Shown piece by piece: positions 43,712 to 52,839 of a stretch of DNA of 64,000 nt. A program made the position numbers and the translations under genes. Source of the DNA: Paraburkholderia hayleyella (GTDB lineage Bacteria; Pseudomonadota; Gammaproteobacteria; Burkholderiales; Burkholderiaceae); contig NZ_QPES01000001.1 of assembly GCF_009455685.1 (NCBI RefSeq), forward strand, positions 2,108,001 to 2,172,000, in the 5' to 3' direction. Below the pieces are notes generated by a model, which worked only from the letters and a program-made list of their open reading frames with translations, was not told the origin of the DNA and did not search any database. Each line of letters starts with the position of its first letter. Within the stretch, counting starts at the first letter, position 1.

Positions 43712-44620
43712 ATGGCCATTCGCAGCACTCGCCGCTCATCCAGCGATACCCGGGCACGGATACTCGATGCCACCGAAGCACTTTTCATCGAAAACGGCTA
43801 CGACGCGATGTCGCTCAGGCAGATCACTTCGCACGCTGAAGTCAATCTGGCCGCCGTGAATTACCACTTTGGCAGCAAGGAAGCCCTGATGCACGAGATG
43901 CTGTCAGGTCGCCTCGATCCACTCAACCAGCAACGCCTGATCCTGCTGCAACGGATCACGGGCGCTGCCGCCACACCGCCCACCTGTGAACAGGTGCTGG
44001 GCGCGATGTTCATTCCCGCGCTGCGCCAGGCGCGTGATCCACAACAGGGCGGCAAGGCATTTTTGCGCTTGCTGGGGCGAGCCTATTCCGATCCCTCGGC
44101 CTTTATCCGCGATTTTCTCGCCACGCATTACGACACGACCGCTGAACGTTTCTTCGCCGCCTTCCAGCAAGCGCTGCCGCATTTGCCACGCGAAGAGCTA
44201 GGATGGCGGTTGCATTTTGCGATCGGCGCGCTTTCCGGGGTACTGGCGGATGCCAGTTCCGATGCGCTGCTTTCGAGGTTCGCCTCCGGCGATACCCTGG
44301 GCGACCTGCAACGGGTCGCACGCCTCGCCTCGCTCATGGTTGCTTCGCTCGAAGCACCGTTGCCCAATGCCAGCCGCCTGTCCTCATTCATGGCGCTCCT
44401 CGGCGATGCAGCAGAAGACGCCAGCATCCATGCGCCGATCGTGCCAGACACGCCCGATGCTTCCCGCCCGCTCACGCCAGCGCCGGTAACACCACGTCAT
44501 CGGACACGGCACATCTGCAGCATGGCCGAGCAACTGGTTGTACGCGCCATCGATCCTGTCCGGCATTCCGCGCATCGTTTCGCACCGGTCATCAGAAACC
44601 GCGCCTTCCGCCCAAATTGA
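43712..44620 (+). CDS. TetR/AcrR family regulator with a long C-terminal tail
   Basis: A 302-residue regulator. The HTH (10-60) contains TRARILDATEALFIENGYDAMSLRQITSHAEVNLAAVNYHFGSKEAL. The ligand domain spans about 75-215. The last 70 residues (Pro/Thr/Arg-rich) exceed the usual 200-220 length and may be a non-conserved extension. The ATG at 43712 follows GGGAGA. It precedes maoC-like and fadD-like genes, suggesting control of fatty-acid metabolism. Confidence 0.87.
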   Translation: MAIRSTRRSSSDTRARILDATEALFIENGYDAMSLRQITSHAEVNLAAVNYHFGSKEALMHEMLSGRLDPLNQQRLILLQRITGAAATPPTCEQVLGAMFIPALRQARDPQQGGKAFLRLLGRAYSDPSAFIRDFLATHYDTTAERFFAAFQQALPHLPREELGWRLHFAIGALSGVLADASSDALLSRFASGDTLGDLQRVARLASLMVASLEAPLPNASRLSSFMALLGDAAEDASIHAPIVPDTPDASRPLTPAPVTPRHRTRHICSMAEQLVVRAIDPVRHSAHRFAPVIRNRAFRPN

Positions 44621-44720
44621 ATTAAGTCGTAGCACGGCGAGGTGCTGTGTGGTGCATGATGGCGCGCGGCAGCCCCGTACACCCCCCTCGCCCACTCTCG
44701 ATTCTGAACGGAATTTCTAC

Positions 44721-45596
44721 GTGCCTACGGTTCTCATCAATTCCGCGCCAGGCGCGCCGTTGCTATATGCACGCACGCTATCGGGACTCTTCAAGCGCGG
44801 CCGCCCAAGCCACCTGCCAAGCCAGTGCCTCGTGCGCCCGGCTGCCCTGCTCGATCCGGTTTTGCTTGCGCGTTACAGCCGCATTTGCGGCTTTGTCCCA
44901 CAACAAGGCCTGCCGCTGACATTCCCACATTTGCTGGCTTTTCCGCTGCAAATGCTGCTGCTGACCGACCCCGCTTTTCCGTGGCCCGCGCTCGGGCTCG
45001 TGCATTTGGCCAATCACGTACGCCAACACCAGCCGCTCACAAGTGGCGAGATCGTACGCGTGGAAGTCGAGTGCGGCGCGCTGCTGCCGCATGCCAAAGG
45101 CCAGGCGTTTGTCATGCATTCACGCCTGTACCGGCAAGGCGCCATGGTGTGGGACAGCGAAAGTCTCTATCTGCGGCGCGGTGCGGCGTCCTCTGGCACA
45201 GCGCCACCCGCAATGGCCCTACCCCGGTTTGAGCGCGAAGCCTTGACGCAAGCGCAACGCTGGACGCTCCCCGCGCATCTCGGACGCGATTACGCTCATG
45301 TTTCGGGCGACTACAACCCGATTCATCTCAGTACGCTATCGGCGAAAGCCTTCGGCTTTCCTCATGCGATCGCTCATGGCATGTGGACCCTCGCACGCAC
45401 GATTGCCGCACTCCAGCCCAATCAGCGGCTTGAACAAGCCAGCGTCGACGCCGAATTCAAACTGCCCTTGCTGCTGCCCGGCACAGCCACACTCTGGCGC
45501 GCTCGCCCTGCTTTCGCCCAGCATGAATTCGAAGTGCGCGATGCGGCAGGCAGCAAACCCCATCTGCGTGGCCGTCTGTATACCGTCCCGGCATAA
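44721..45596 (+). CDS. MaoC-like acyl dehydratase family protein
   Basis: A 291-residue double hot-dog protein. The hydratase-2 motif DYAHVSGDYNPIHLSTLSAKAFGFPHAIAHGMWTLA is in the second half and contains the catalytic Asp and His. The start is a GTG at 44721, with GGA upstream. It lies between the TetR gene and the acyl-CoA ligase gene, consistent with acyl-CoA or acyl-ACP hydration. Confidence 0.88.
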   Translation: MPTVLINSAPGAPLLYARTLSGLFKRGRPSHLPSQCLVRPAALLDPVLLARYSRICGFVPQQGLPLTFPHLLAFPLQMLLLTDPAFPWPALGLVHLANHVRQHQPLTSGEIVRVEVECGALLPHAKGQAFVMHSRLYRQGAMVWDSESLYLRRGAASSGTAPPAMALPRFEREALTQAQRWTLPAHLGRDYAHVSGDYNPIHLSTLSAKAFGFPHAIAHGMWTLARTIAALQPNQRLEQASVDAEFKLPLLLPGTATLWRARPAFAQHEFEVRDAAGSKPHLRGRLYTVPA

Positions 45597-45759
45597 CTCA
45601 GGGACCAGGCCTTGAGCCCGAGGCAAAAACATCACGCTAAACCATGAGGCAGTGCGGTGAAGCAAAGGTTTGAAGCATGCGTCAGGCATAACGAATCACC
45701 GTGAATGTAAAAATTCGTGCCATGATTCAGACCCAGCGACAACCCCGCGTAACAGCATG

Positions 45760-45840
45760 CGGCATGCCATCACGCAAAAGCACGCAAAAGCGCGCAAACA
45801 GCACGCGTCATGACTAGCACGCGTCATGACTGGCAGGCGC
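45760..45840 (+). repeat. Short repeats in the leader of the acyl-CoA ligase gene
   Basis: CACGCAAAAGC occurs twice in tandem and CACGCGTCATGACT twice shortly after. No gene is seen in this part of the spacer. Confidence 0.55.
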
Positions 45841-45863
45841 AAAACCCGCTTCAGGAGACCCTC

Positions 45864-47630
45864 ATGAATAGTCCATCCCTGCCACAGCCAGACGAGCCGA
45901 CAACCGGCAACGCCGCGCCAAACACCGATGGCCTTTGGTACGACTCGTATCCTGCCGGAGTCGCACATGACATTGATGTCACGCAATACACGTCATTGGC
46001 GCATTTCTTCGATGCATGCACCACGCAGTTCAGCGAACGCATTGCCTACGTCAGTATCGGCGCCAGCCTGAGCTATGGTGAACTGGCACGCAAAGCCTGT
46101 GCCTTCGCCGCTTACCTGCAAAGCATTGGCGTCAAGCCTGGCGAACGCGTCGCGGTCATGCTGCCCAATTCGTTTCAGTATCCCGTCGCCCTGTTTGGCG
46201 TGCTCAAGGCGGGCGCCATCGTGGTGAACGTCAACCCGCTTTACACCGTGCGCGAGCTCGCGCACCAGCTCAAGGACAGCGGGGCGCAAACGCTCATCGT
46301 GTTCGAAAATTTCGCCAAAACGGTCGAAGACGCACTGCCCGGCACACGCGTGCAAAACGTGATCGTGACAGCGCTCGGCGATCTGCTCGGAGATGGCCTG
46401 AATCTCAAGGGCCGCTTTCTGAACTTCATACTCAGGCACGTGAAAAAGATGGTGCCCGCCTACCATCTGCCAGAGGCCGTGCGGCTACTGGATGCGCTCG
46501 CCACAGGCTATACGTTGCCGCTCGCGCCGGTGCGCCTCGCTCATCAGGACATTGCGTTCCTGCAATACACCGGCGGCACCACCGGGGTGGCCAAGGGCGC
46601 GATGCTCAGTCACGGCAATATCATCGCCAACCTGCTGCAAGCCAAGGCATGGTCCGCAAAACAGTTGCAAGGCGAAGTCGAAACAGTCCTGACACCGCTA
46701 CCGCTCTACCACATCTATTCGTTGACGGTGAACGCATTGATCTTCATGGGGCTTGGCGGGCGCAACATTCTCATCGCCAATCCGCGTGACACAAAACGCG
46801 TGATGAAAATCATTCGCCACGAAAAATTCACCTGCATCACTGCGGTCAACACGCTATACAACGCCTTTCTGGATAACGAAGAATTTTGCCGGCGCGATTT
46901 TTCAAACCTGAAGCTGGCGATGGCGGGCGGCATGGCGATGCAAAAGGCCGTAGCGGAACGCTTCAAGGCGGTCACCGGCCAGTCGATCGTGGAAGGCTAC
47001 GGCCTCACCGAATGCTCGCCCATCGTCACGATGAACCCCATTGGCGTTGCACGCCAGCATGATTTCGACAGCTCAATCGGGTTACCCGCACCCTCCACAG
47101 CCGTGCGTTTGCGCAAGGACAACGGCGCCTGGGCGAACGTTGGCGAGCCAGGCGAGCTGTGTGTCAAAGGGCCGCAAGTCATGAAAGGCTACTGGAACCG
47201 TCCGGATGAGACTGCCCGGGTCTTCGACGAAGAAGGCTGGATGGCCACCGGCGATATCGGCGTAATGAATTCGTTCGGCTTCATTCGCCTGATCGACCGC
47301 AAGAAAGACATGATTCTGGTATCGGGTTTCAACGTCTATCCGAACGAAATCGAAGACGTGATTGCGATGCACCCCGAGGTGCGTGAAGTCGCCGCCATCG
47401 GGATTCCCGACGTCGCGCAAGGCGAGCGGGTGAAAGTGTTTATCGTCGCGCGCAATCCCGCGCTGAGCGCGGAGCAGATCATTCAGCATTGCCGCCGCCA
47501 TCTGACCGGCTACAAGGTGCCGAAGGCGGTTGAATTTCGTGATGCCCTACCACAAAGCAACGTGGGAAAAATCTTGCGCCGCGAGTTGCGTGACGCAGAA
47601 CTGGCCAGGCAAAAAGAGGAGGAGGCCTAG
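45864..47630 (+). CDS. fadD: Long-chain fatty acid-CoA ligase, FadD type
   Basis: A 588-residue AMP-forming ligase that activates fatty acids. The P-loop-like motif is YTGGTTGVAKGAMLSHGN (about 235-252), the adenylate motif is GYGLTECSPIV, and the C-terminal hinge is GFIRLIDRKKDMILVSGFNVYPNEIE. Start 45864 has AGGAG. With the upstream MaoC-like and TetR genes it forms a fatty-acid locus. Confidence 0.94.
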   Translation: MNSPSLPQPDEPTTGNAAPNTDGLWYDSYPAGVAHDIDVTQYTSLAHFFDACTTQFSERIAYVSIGASLSYGELARKACAFAAYLQSIGVKPGERVAVMLPNSFQYPVALFGVLKAGAIVVNVNPLYTVRELAHQLKDSGAQTLIVFENFAKTVEDALPGTRVQNVIVTALGDLLGDGLNLKGRFLNFILRHVKKMVPAYHLPEAVRLLDALATGYTLPLAPVRLAHQDIAFLQYTGGTTGVAKGAMLSHGNIIANLLQAKAWSAKQLQGEVETVLTPLPLYHIYSLTVNALIFMGLGGRNILIANPRDTKRVMKIIRHEKFTCITAVNTLYNAFLDNEEFCRRDFSNLKLAMAGGMAMQKAVAERFKAVTGQSIVEGYGLTECSPIVTMNPIGVARQHDFDSSIGLPAPSTAVRLRKDNGAWANVGEPGELCVKGPQVMKGYWNRPDETARVFDEEGWMATGDIGVMNSFGFIRLIDRKKDMILVSGFNVYPNEIEDVIAMHPEVREVAAIGIPDVAQGERVKVFIVARNPALSAEQIIQHCRRHLTGYKVPKAVEFRDALPQSNVGKILRRELRDAELARQKEEEA

Positions 47631-47658
47631 GCTGGTACGGCACCTCCTCCCGGAAAAT

Positions 47659-47683
47659 CATGCCGCAGGGTTAGCGCGGCATG
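47659..47683. terminator. Bidirectional hairpin between fadD and the DUF1521 gene
   Basis: CATGCCGC and GCGGCATG pair over 8 bp, with AAAA on the left and CGTTT on the right. Convergent genes flank it. Confidence 0.55.
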
Positions 47684-47719
47684 CGTTTAACTTCGCTACT
47701 GTTACTGTTGTAGCCCGTG

Positions 47720-48838
47720 CTATGCATTTGCGCGTTTCAGATCCTCCTGCGTGGGTGCGCGTCCGGTATCGGTGCTGATCCAGCCCGAACCATCCTGTTT
47801 TTCCCGAAGCTCATAACCAGTCGGTGTCGTCTTGCTTAGCTCACGGCCGTTATGTTTGCGCTCGATCGTCAGGTCACCTTTTTTCTGCTCACTCAACCCG
47901 TTGACGACATACGCCTGGTTGCCACGCGTCACCGTAACCTTGTCGGTATAAGTCACATTAGGGTTGTTTTTGGCCTGCTCAGTCTGGAGCGTGATCCGGG
48001 TTTTATCATCCAGCCGGAACGTCAGCGGGCCACGAAACATCATGTCCTTACCGCCCTGGGATGCCGGCAACTTGAGATGCGGATCACCCCATACCGACGT
48101 AGTCTGTCCCGTTTGTTTGTTCTCGAGCTTCATCGACGAATCTTTCTCGTCAAACTTCAACACGTTGCTTCCCAGATCGATTTGTCCCTTGCCATCCTTG
48201 ACTTCCGATGCGCTCCAACGTTTTGGGCGATCGGAACAATCGTCTTTATCCCACCGGTCCTTGTCGCACCGGTCCTTGTCCCACCGGTCCTTGTCGCACT
48301 TGTCCTTATGCCAGTCATCCCTGTCGCCGTGGCCCGGGCGATTTCTGGAACTTGAGCCAAAAATTCCCGCGAACCAGCTGGACTGCATGTTGCTGCCGCC
48401 ACCTGAATACTGCGAATGGCCACCGAAAATCGCGGCAAACATGCTGCCCCTCGAATTAGAAAAACGGCCGTAACCTGACGAAGGCCTCCCAGGGATGTAA
48501 CCAAAGCTGTCGTCTGAATGATTATTCCGGTCTGAGAAACCTGGAACGTAACCCAAGCTGTCGTCTGAACCATTCCTTCGGCTGGAAAAACCTGGAACAT
48601 AACCAAAACTGTCGTCTGAACGATTTTCCCTGCCGGAGAAAAAACCGCCGAGACCATTCTTGCGGGAGAACATGGAAGCAAAACGAGATTCTGAACCATA
48701 ACGCGGAGACGACATCTGTGATGTAGCTGTGCGTTGTGCCCGGTTGTCAGAAAAACGGGAACGTGGCGAGGGTGCTGGAAGATATTGTGCAAATAAAGCA
48801 GGAAGATTAGAAAAATTAAAACTGGCGGAAGATTGCAT
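47720..48838 (-). CDS. DUF1521 protein, candidate self-cleaving type III secreted substrate
   Basis: A 372-residue protein. The C-terminal half (about 205-372) matches DUF1521, the metal-ion-inducible autocleavage domain of rhizobial NopE: DGKGQIDLGSNVLKFDE, TTSVWGDPHLKL, then TLQTEQAKNNPNVTYTDKVTVTRGNQAYVVNGLS and GSGWISTDTG. The cleavage motif GDPH(V/L) is at 251-254, with the scissile bond expected between Asp252 and Pro253. The N-terminal half has three copies of (R/N)-x-SDDS-(F/L)-GYVPGFS-type repeats (70-118) and an Asp/Lys-rich DKDRWDKDRC repeat (177-202). The Ser/Asn-rich start fits a secretion signal. It is divergent from sctC, so it is probably a substrate of this apparatus. Confidence 0.8.
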   Translation of the reverse strand: MQSSASFNFSNLPALFAQYLPAPSPRSRFSDNRAQRTATSQMSSPRYGSESRFASMFSRKNGLGGFFSGRENRSDDSFGYVPGFSSRRNGSDDSLGYVPGFSDRNNHSDDSFGYIPGRPSSGYGRFSNSRGSMFAAIFGGHSQYSGGGSNMQSSWFAGIFGSSSRNRPGHGDRDDWHKDKCDKDRWDKDRCDKDRWDKDDCSDRPKRWSASEVKDGKGQIDLGSNVLKFDEKDSSMKLENKQTGQTTSVWGDPHLKLPASQGGKDMMFRGPLTFRLDDKTRITLQTEQAKNNPNVTYTDKVTVTRGNQAYVVNGLSEQKKGDLTIERKHNGRELSKTTPTGYELREKQDGSGWISTDTGRAPTQEDLKRANA

Positions 48839-49225
48839 AATCGATTTCTCTATATCAGTGCAATGGTTGACTGAAATACCAGATACACCAGATCATGAAA
48901 ATACTGAATCGTGATCGGGTAAATCAAGATTAAATCCGCCGTAACATTGGATGTCGTAATTATTTCTACACCCAAAAATTTCCCACACGCCCGCTACGTT
49001 CCTGAGGAATCTTCCGCACACTCGCCCCGTTTTTTCTTTCTCTTCGCAGTAAACCGCCTGAAACACAATTTAAAGTTTTTCCGCGCATGTGGATGCTCTT
49101 CATATAGTGCACCACTCCATGACTTCTTTATTTGCGATTTCTGTGCCTTATCTCGATATTAATGTAATACAAGCGGGTTAGAACGGGGATTAAATTTCAC
49201 CTCACCGATTACGAGCCCGCCGTTT
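48839..49225. other. AT-rich divergent promoter region of the type III cluster
   Basis: 387 bp between the DUF1521 gene and sctC, clearly richer in A+T than its neighbours. It must drive both sides. I recognise no tts box, PIP box or hrp box, and a 71-codon frame at 48947 lacks a ribosome site. Confidence 0.5.
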
Positions 49226-51265
49226 ATGTCCAGAATTTTCCCAATCCCGGTTTCGATTCGCGGCGCCCGCCGCGAATTACGTCAAAGCACGCCGAGTCAT
49301 CGGGGTATGCCGTATTTTTTTGCGCTATTCATTATTTTTTCCTCCAATACCGCAACGGCAGTGGAACCTGTATGGAGTTCACGTCCGCTTCAATACGATG
49401 CGCAAAACACACCATTACCTGAACTACTACGGCAGTTATTCAATGCCGAGGGCATGATCGTCACGGTACGTCCCGAAGTCAAAGGCCGGGTCAATGGGAT
49501 CTTTCATGATTCGGCAAAGAAGATTTTCCTTCAGCTTGTCGATGCATATGGCCTCGTCTGGTACTACGACGGCTCAGTGATGAGCATTTCGACTAGCGCC
49601 GACATGCGCACGCAATCGCTCGACACTTCGCCGATGCGGCCCGCAGCGGCCCTTGCCTTGCTGTCCCGGCTCAATTTGCTCGACAAGCGTTTTCCGCTAC
49701 GGCAATCGAATAACGCGTTGCTGGTGTCGGGCCCGTCACGCTACGTAGACACGATTGCCGCGGCCATCGCCACGGAACGCAGCGCACAACTGCAGCGCAA
49801 CTCAGGCGACGATGCAACGATCGAAGTCTTTCCCCTGAAATATGCGCAGGCACAAGACACCACATTGCTCGTCGGCAACCGCGAACAGTTCATTCCGGGC
49901 GTTGCCACCACCTTGCGCGAACTGATGGGACGCTCCCGTTTTCTGTACTCGCGCAGACCCGGCGTGCTGCAACCCGTTGCGACCAGCGTGCCGCCCTTGC
50001 CTACGCTCGCCTCGCTCACTGGCAACAACCAGGCAAGCATTCCTGTGCCACAGCCCTTGCCGCCGCTCGCCATGCCAGGCGAAACCCGTACAAGCTGGGA
50101 TGGCATGAACATCACGGCTGATATCCGGACCAATTCGGTCGTCGTCCACGACCTGCCGTCGATGATGCCGGCCTATGCCCATGCCATCGCCGCGCTGGAC
50201 AAACCGCAAGACCTGGTACAAATCGACGCAACCGTCCTCGACCTGTCCGCAAATTCGATTGATGAGCTCGGTGTCGACTGGCAATTCAAGGCCGGACATA
50301 ACGGCGGCGGCCTGCGCAATCCTCCCGGCTCCTCGCCGTTAAACGGTGGCATGCCCGGGACATTTGCCATCGCCACATTAATTGGCAATAGCGCGAACTT
50401 TTTTTTCGCCAGGATCAAGGCACTCGCCCAGGCAGGCAAGGCTCGCATCCTCTCGCGGCCACGCATCCTGACGCTGAACAATCAGCAAGCGATTCTCGGT
50501 ATGTCGAACTCGGTGCATGTCCGCGTGGCGGGCGATCATTCGACGAACCTGTACGAAGTCGATGCCGGGCTGCGTCTGCTCGTCACTCCGTTCATCTTGC
50601 CCGACGAAGGCACCACGCGCCGGGTTCGCCTGAACATCGAAATTGATGATGGCAACTTCGACCGTAACGACCAGGTCGATAACATTCCTGCCGTGCGCAA
50701 GCACCATATCGCTACCCAGGCCTTCGTCAGGAATGGCGAAAGCCTGATCATCGGTGGCTATCAGTACGAACTCGAACAATCCGGCGAATCAGGTATTCCG
50801 GTATTACGCAGCATCCCTTATATCGGCGGTCTTTTTCGGAGCCGGAGTGGCTTGAAGAACCGTTTCGAGCGGCTCTTCATCATCACACCGCGCCTCGACA
50901 TCAACACGTTGCAGCAAGCTGCGCAAACGGCTGATGCATCCGAAGCCCTCCGCGATGCAGCGCGCCAGCTCACGCCTCCTTCGCTACCCCAGCCGTACCT
51001 TGAGGACGATAACGCATCCACGGCAATGCCCATGGCAATACCGGCAGCAATGCCCGCAGCAATGCCCGCAGCAACACCCATGGCAATGCCCGCAGCGATA
51101 CCCACGGCAACGCCAGCAGCAATACCCACGGCAATGCCCGCGTCACCGCGCCAGGACGACGATATCGTGCGCGCGCTGCAAGCTGCGCCGCGTGCCGAAC
51201 GCTCGGCTCATAACCGCTGGCTTGCGCCAGCCGGAGCCCGCCGCACGCCTGGAGGTCAGCCATGA
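49226..51265 (+). CDS. sctC: Type III secretion outer-membrane secretin SctC
   Basis: A 679-residue ring-forming secretin. The N0/N1 region includes VWSSRPLQYDAQNTPLPELLRQLFNAEGM and LVWYYDGSVMSIS. The secretin core has GKARILSRPRILTLNNQQAILG and FRSRSGLKNRFERLFIITPRLD. The start may be 49226 or the ATG at 49307, which begins a better signal peptide (MPYFFALFIIFSSNTATAVEP). Residues about 601-639 are an AMPAAIP-type repeat encoded by near-12-bp tandem DNA. The sctD ATG overlaps its stop. Confidence 0.95.
   Translation: MSRIFPIPVSIRGARRELRQSTPSHRGMPYFFALFIIFSSNTATAVEPVWSSRPLQYDAQNTPLPELLRQLFNAEGMIVTVRPEVKGRVNGIFHDSAKKIFLQLVDAYGLVWYYDGSVMSISTSADMRTQSLDTSPMRPAAALALLSRLNLLDKRFPLRQSNNALLVSGPSRYVDTIAAAIATERSAQLQRNSGDDATIEVFPLKYAQAQDTTLLVGNREQFIPGVATTLRELMGRSRFLYSRRPGVLQPVATSVPPLPTLASLTGNNQASIPVPQPLPPLAMPGETRTSWDGMNITADIRTNSVVVHDLPSMMPAYAHAIAALDKPQDLVQIDATVLDLSANSIDELGVDWQFKAGHNGGGLRNPPGSSPLNGGMPGTFAIATLIGNSANFFFARIKALAQAGKARILSRPRILTLNNQQAILGMSNSVHVRVAGDHSTNLYEVDAGLRLLVTPFILPDEGTTRRVRLNIEIDDGNFDRNDQVDNIPAVRKHHIATQAFVRNGESLIIGGYQYELEQSGESGIPVLRSIPYIGGLFRSRSGLKNRFERLFIITPRLDINTLQQAAQTADASEALRDAARQLTPPSLPQPYLEDDNASTAMPMAIPAAMPAAMPAATPMAMPAAIPTATPAAIPTAMPASPRQDDDIVRALQAAPRAERSAHNRWLAPAGARRTPGGQP
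51026..51142 (+). repeat. In-frame tandem repeat encoding the Met-Pro-Ala tail of SctC
   Basis: About ten copies of a 12-bp unit like GCAATGCCCGCA encode alternating MPAA, IPAA, MPMA and TPAA blocks. The unit is a multiple of three, so length change keeps the frame. Confidence 0.85.
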
Positions 51266-52365
51266 GCCAAGGCCCGCAGTTTCTCCAGGTGCTCTCAGGC
51301 CATCACGCAGGCGCGCAAGCCGCACTGCCGCAAGACGGCAAAGTGCTGATCGGCAGCGGCGCGGATGCCACCATCATGCTCACTGACGACGGCATTGACG
51401 CGCTCCATGTCGAACTGGATTGCAGCGACAACGTGATTCGTTTGCGCGCACTGAATGCCGATGTGAAAATTTTTGGGCTCGCGGTACAAGTGAATCAGGT
51501 CTACGAGCTTCCCACCGGAAGCCTGATCTCACTCCATCGGGTGCAGTTGCAAACTACCGGCGGCGAACCCTGTTCACCAGCCATGGTGCGCCAGGCCGAA
51601 CGGACGTTTCTCGGGCGGTATGCCCGCACGAAGATGCTGCTCAGGCTCAGCCGGCGCGCGCTGCGAGACCCACGTGCGATCGGCTTGGGTGTGCTTGTGC
51701 TAGCCGCGGGTATCTGGCTCGCGCAAACCTCATTACCCGTGCCGAATCGGCCTGCCCAAACCAGTTTGCAGCGTCTTTTTCCCAATGTTGTCAACACCGT
51801 GGATGCGGCTTCCGGAAACCGGATGTATAGCGGTTACGTCGAGACCCAGAGCCAGCTCTCCCAGCTTACGGTGCGTGCATGGGCCGATGGCCCGGCTCCC
51901 ATCATCCGCGTGTTCGCTATCGAAGACATCCAGCAAAACCTGGCTGAATTCTCGGCAAAGTATTTGCGCCATGTCACGGTGACGCACGACGTACCCGGCT
52001 CGTTCATCGTGACGTCAATACCCGCACCGCAATCGCCGCGCGCACTTGAGCCCGACCTGGGACAGCTGGCGCGGGCGGCCAGGCGCGAAATCGCAGGCGT
52101 GCAACAGGTTCGCTTCGTCATCGCCGCGGGCGAGCCGGAACCCACCATCACGCAACCGCTTTTTAGCACCGGCATGAACCTGCTGCAAACACGGCACGCG
52201 CGGTTTCTGATCGATCGCAGCGGCGCACCCTTTTTTAACGGCGCACAAACCACCATTGGTGTCGTGATGGCGCTCTCCCCTTGTAGCGCGGACATCTTGC
52301 GCAATCAGGAACTCGCGCGCTACCAGATCCGTCTGGCCCATTTAAAGGAGCCATCCTGTGGCTGA
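51262..52365 (+). CDS. sctD: Type III secretion inner-membrane ring protein SctD
   Basis: A 367-residue bitopic protein. An N-terminal FHA-like cytoplasmic domain (about 8-98), a single membrane helix (138-155, IGLGVLVLAAGIWLA) and a periplasmic domain with BON-like repeats follow the YscD plan. It starts within an ATGA overlap with sctC and ends overlapping sctE. Confidence 0.88.
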   Translation: MSQGPQFLQVLSGHHAGAQAALPQDGKVLIGSGADATIMLTDDGIDALHVELDCSDNVIRLRALNADVKIFGLAVQVNQVYELPTGSLISLHRVQLQTTGGEPCSPAMVRQAERTFLGRYARTKMLLRLSRRALRDPRAIGLGVLVLAAGIWLAQTSLPVPNRPAQTSLQRLFPNVVNTVDAASGNRMYSGYVETQSQLSQLTVRAWADGPAPIIRVFAIEDIQQNLAEFSAKYLRHVTVTHDVPGSFIVTSIPAPQSPRALEPDLGQLARAARREIAGVQQVRFVIAAGEPEPTITQPLFSTGMNLLQTRHARFLIDRSGAPFFNGAQTTIGVVMALSPCSADILRNQELARYQIRLAHLKEPSCG

Positions 52366-52597
52366 AGAGCGAAGCATGTTAGGCCAGCTCGGCCTCCTTG
52401 AAATCGAAAAACAGCTGCTCGGCGACGGCGGCGTCGATTACCTGATGGAGCTGATCCAGCGGCTCGAAAATGAAGCTGACCGAGCCACGGCCCGCGCTAC
52501 CCGGCTCAACGGCGACGAGGCACGGCTGGCGATGATTTCTGTCGAGTGTTTATGGGCTGCTCGGCGAATACTGAAGCGGACTCTCCGCATTATTTAA
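52358..52597 (+). CDS. Small helical protein, probable SctE (YscE/SsaE-like needle co-chaperone)
   Basis: A 79-residue protein with a GTG start overlapping sctD by 8 bp. It is predicted all helical (GLLEIEKQLLGDGGVDYLMELIQRLENEADRAT...). YscE and YscG form the chaperone of needle subunit YscF, and the order E-F-G is kept here. Similarity is too weak to be sure; the call rests mainly on size, helicity and position. Confidence 0.55.
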   Translation: MAEERSMLGQLGLLEIEKQLLGDGGVDYLMELIQRLENEADRATARATRLNGDEARLAMISVECLWAARRILKRTLRII

Positions 52598-52623
52598 ATG
52601 CCCTTTTTATTGAGGAAACCAGC

Positions 52624-52791
52624 ATGAATCCAATCGGCAACGCGGGAAGCATCGGTGGGAATTTGGCTCCGGATGATGCGATGGCACAACAACAGAGACT
52701 CAACCAGATGTCCGAGGAATCGGCCATGCAATCCAAGCAAATGCAGGTCATGCATGACACGGTGATGCAGATTCTGAACAACATCCGCTAA
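52624..52791 (+). CDS. Small helical protein, probable needle subunit SctF (short)
   Basis: A 55-residue protein with GAGGA before its ATG. The C-terminal part (DDAMAQQQRLNQMSEESA ... MHDTVMQILNNIR) resembles the C-terminal helix of YscF/SsaG needles, which ends in a hydrophobic M-x-x-I-x-x-I pattern. Known needles are 70-85 residues, so the N-terminal helix seems shortened. The function is inferred from position between SctE- and SctG-like genes. Confidence 0.5.
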   Translation: MNPIGNAGSIGGNLAPDDAMAQQQRLNQMSEESAMQSKQMQVMHDTVMQILNNIR

Positions 52792-52839
52792 CCCCACGCC
52801 GGGCGTCCCACTCCGGGGCGTCCGGCCAGGACACGAATC

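Noticed and set aside
48947..49162. A 71-codon gene in the sctC leader
   Set aside because: No ribosome site and no recognisable motif; the region is AT-rich promoter DNA.
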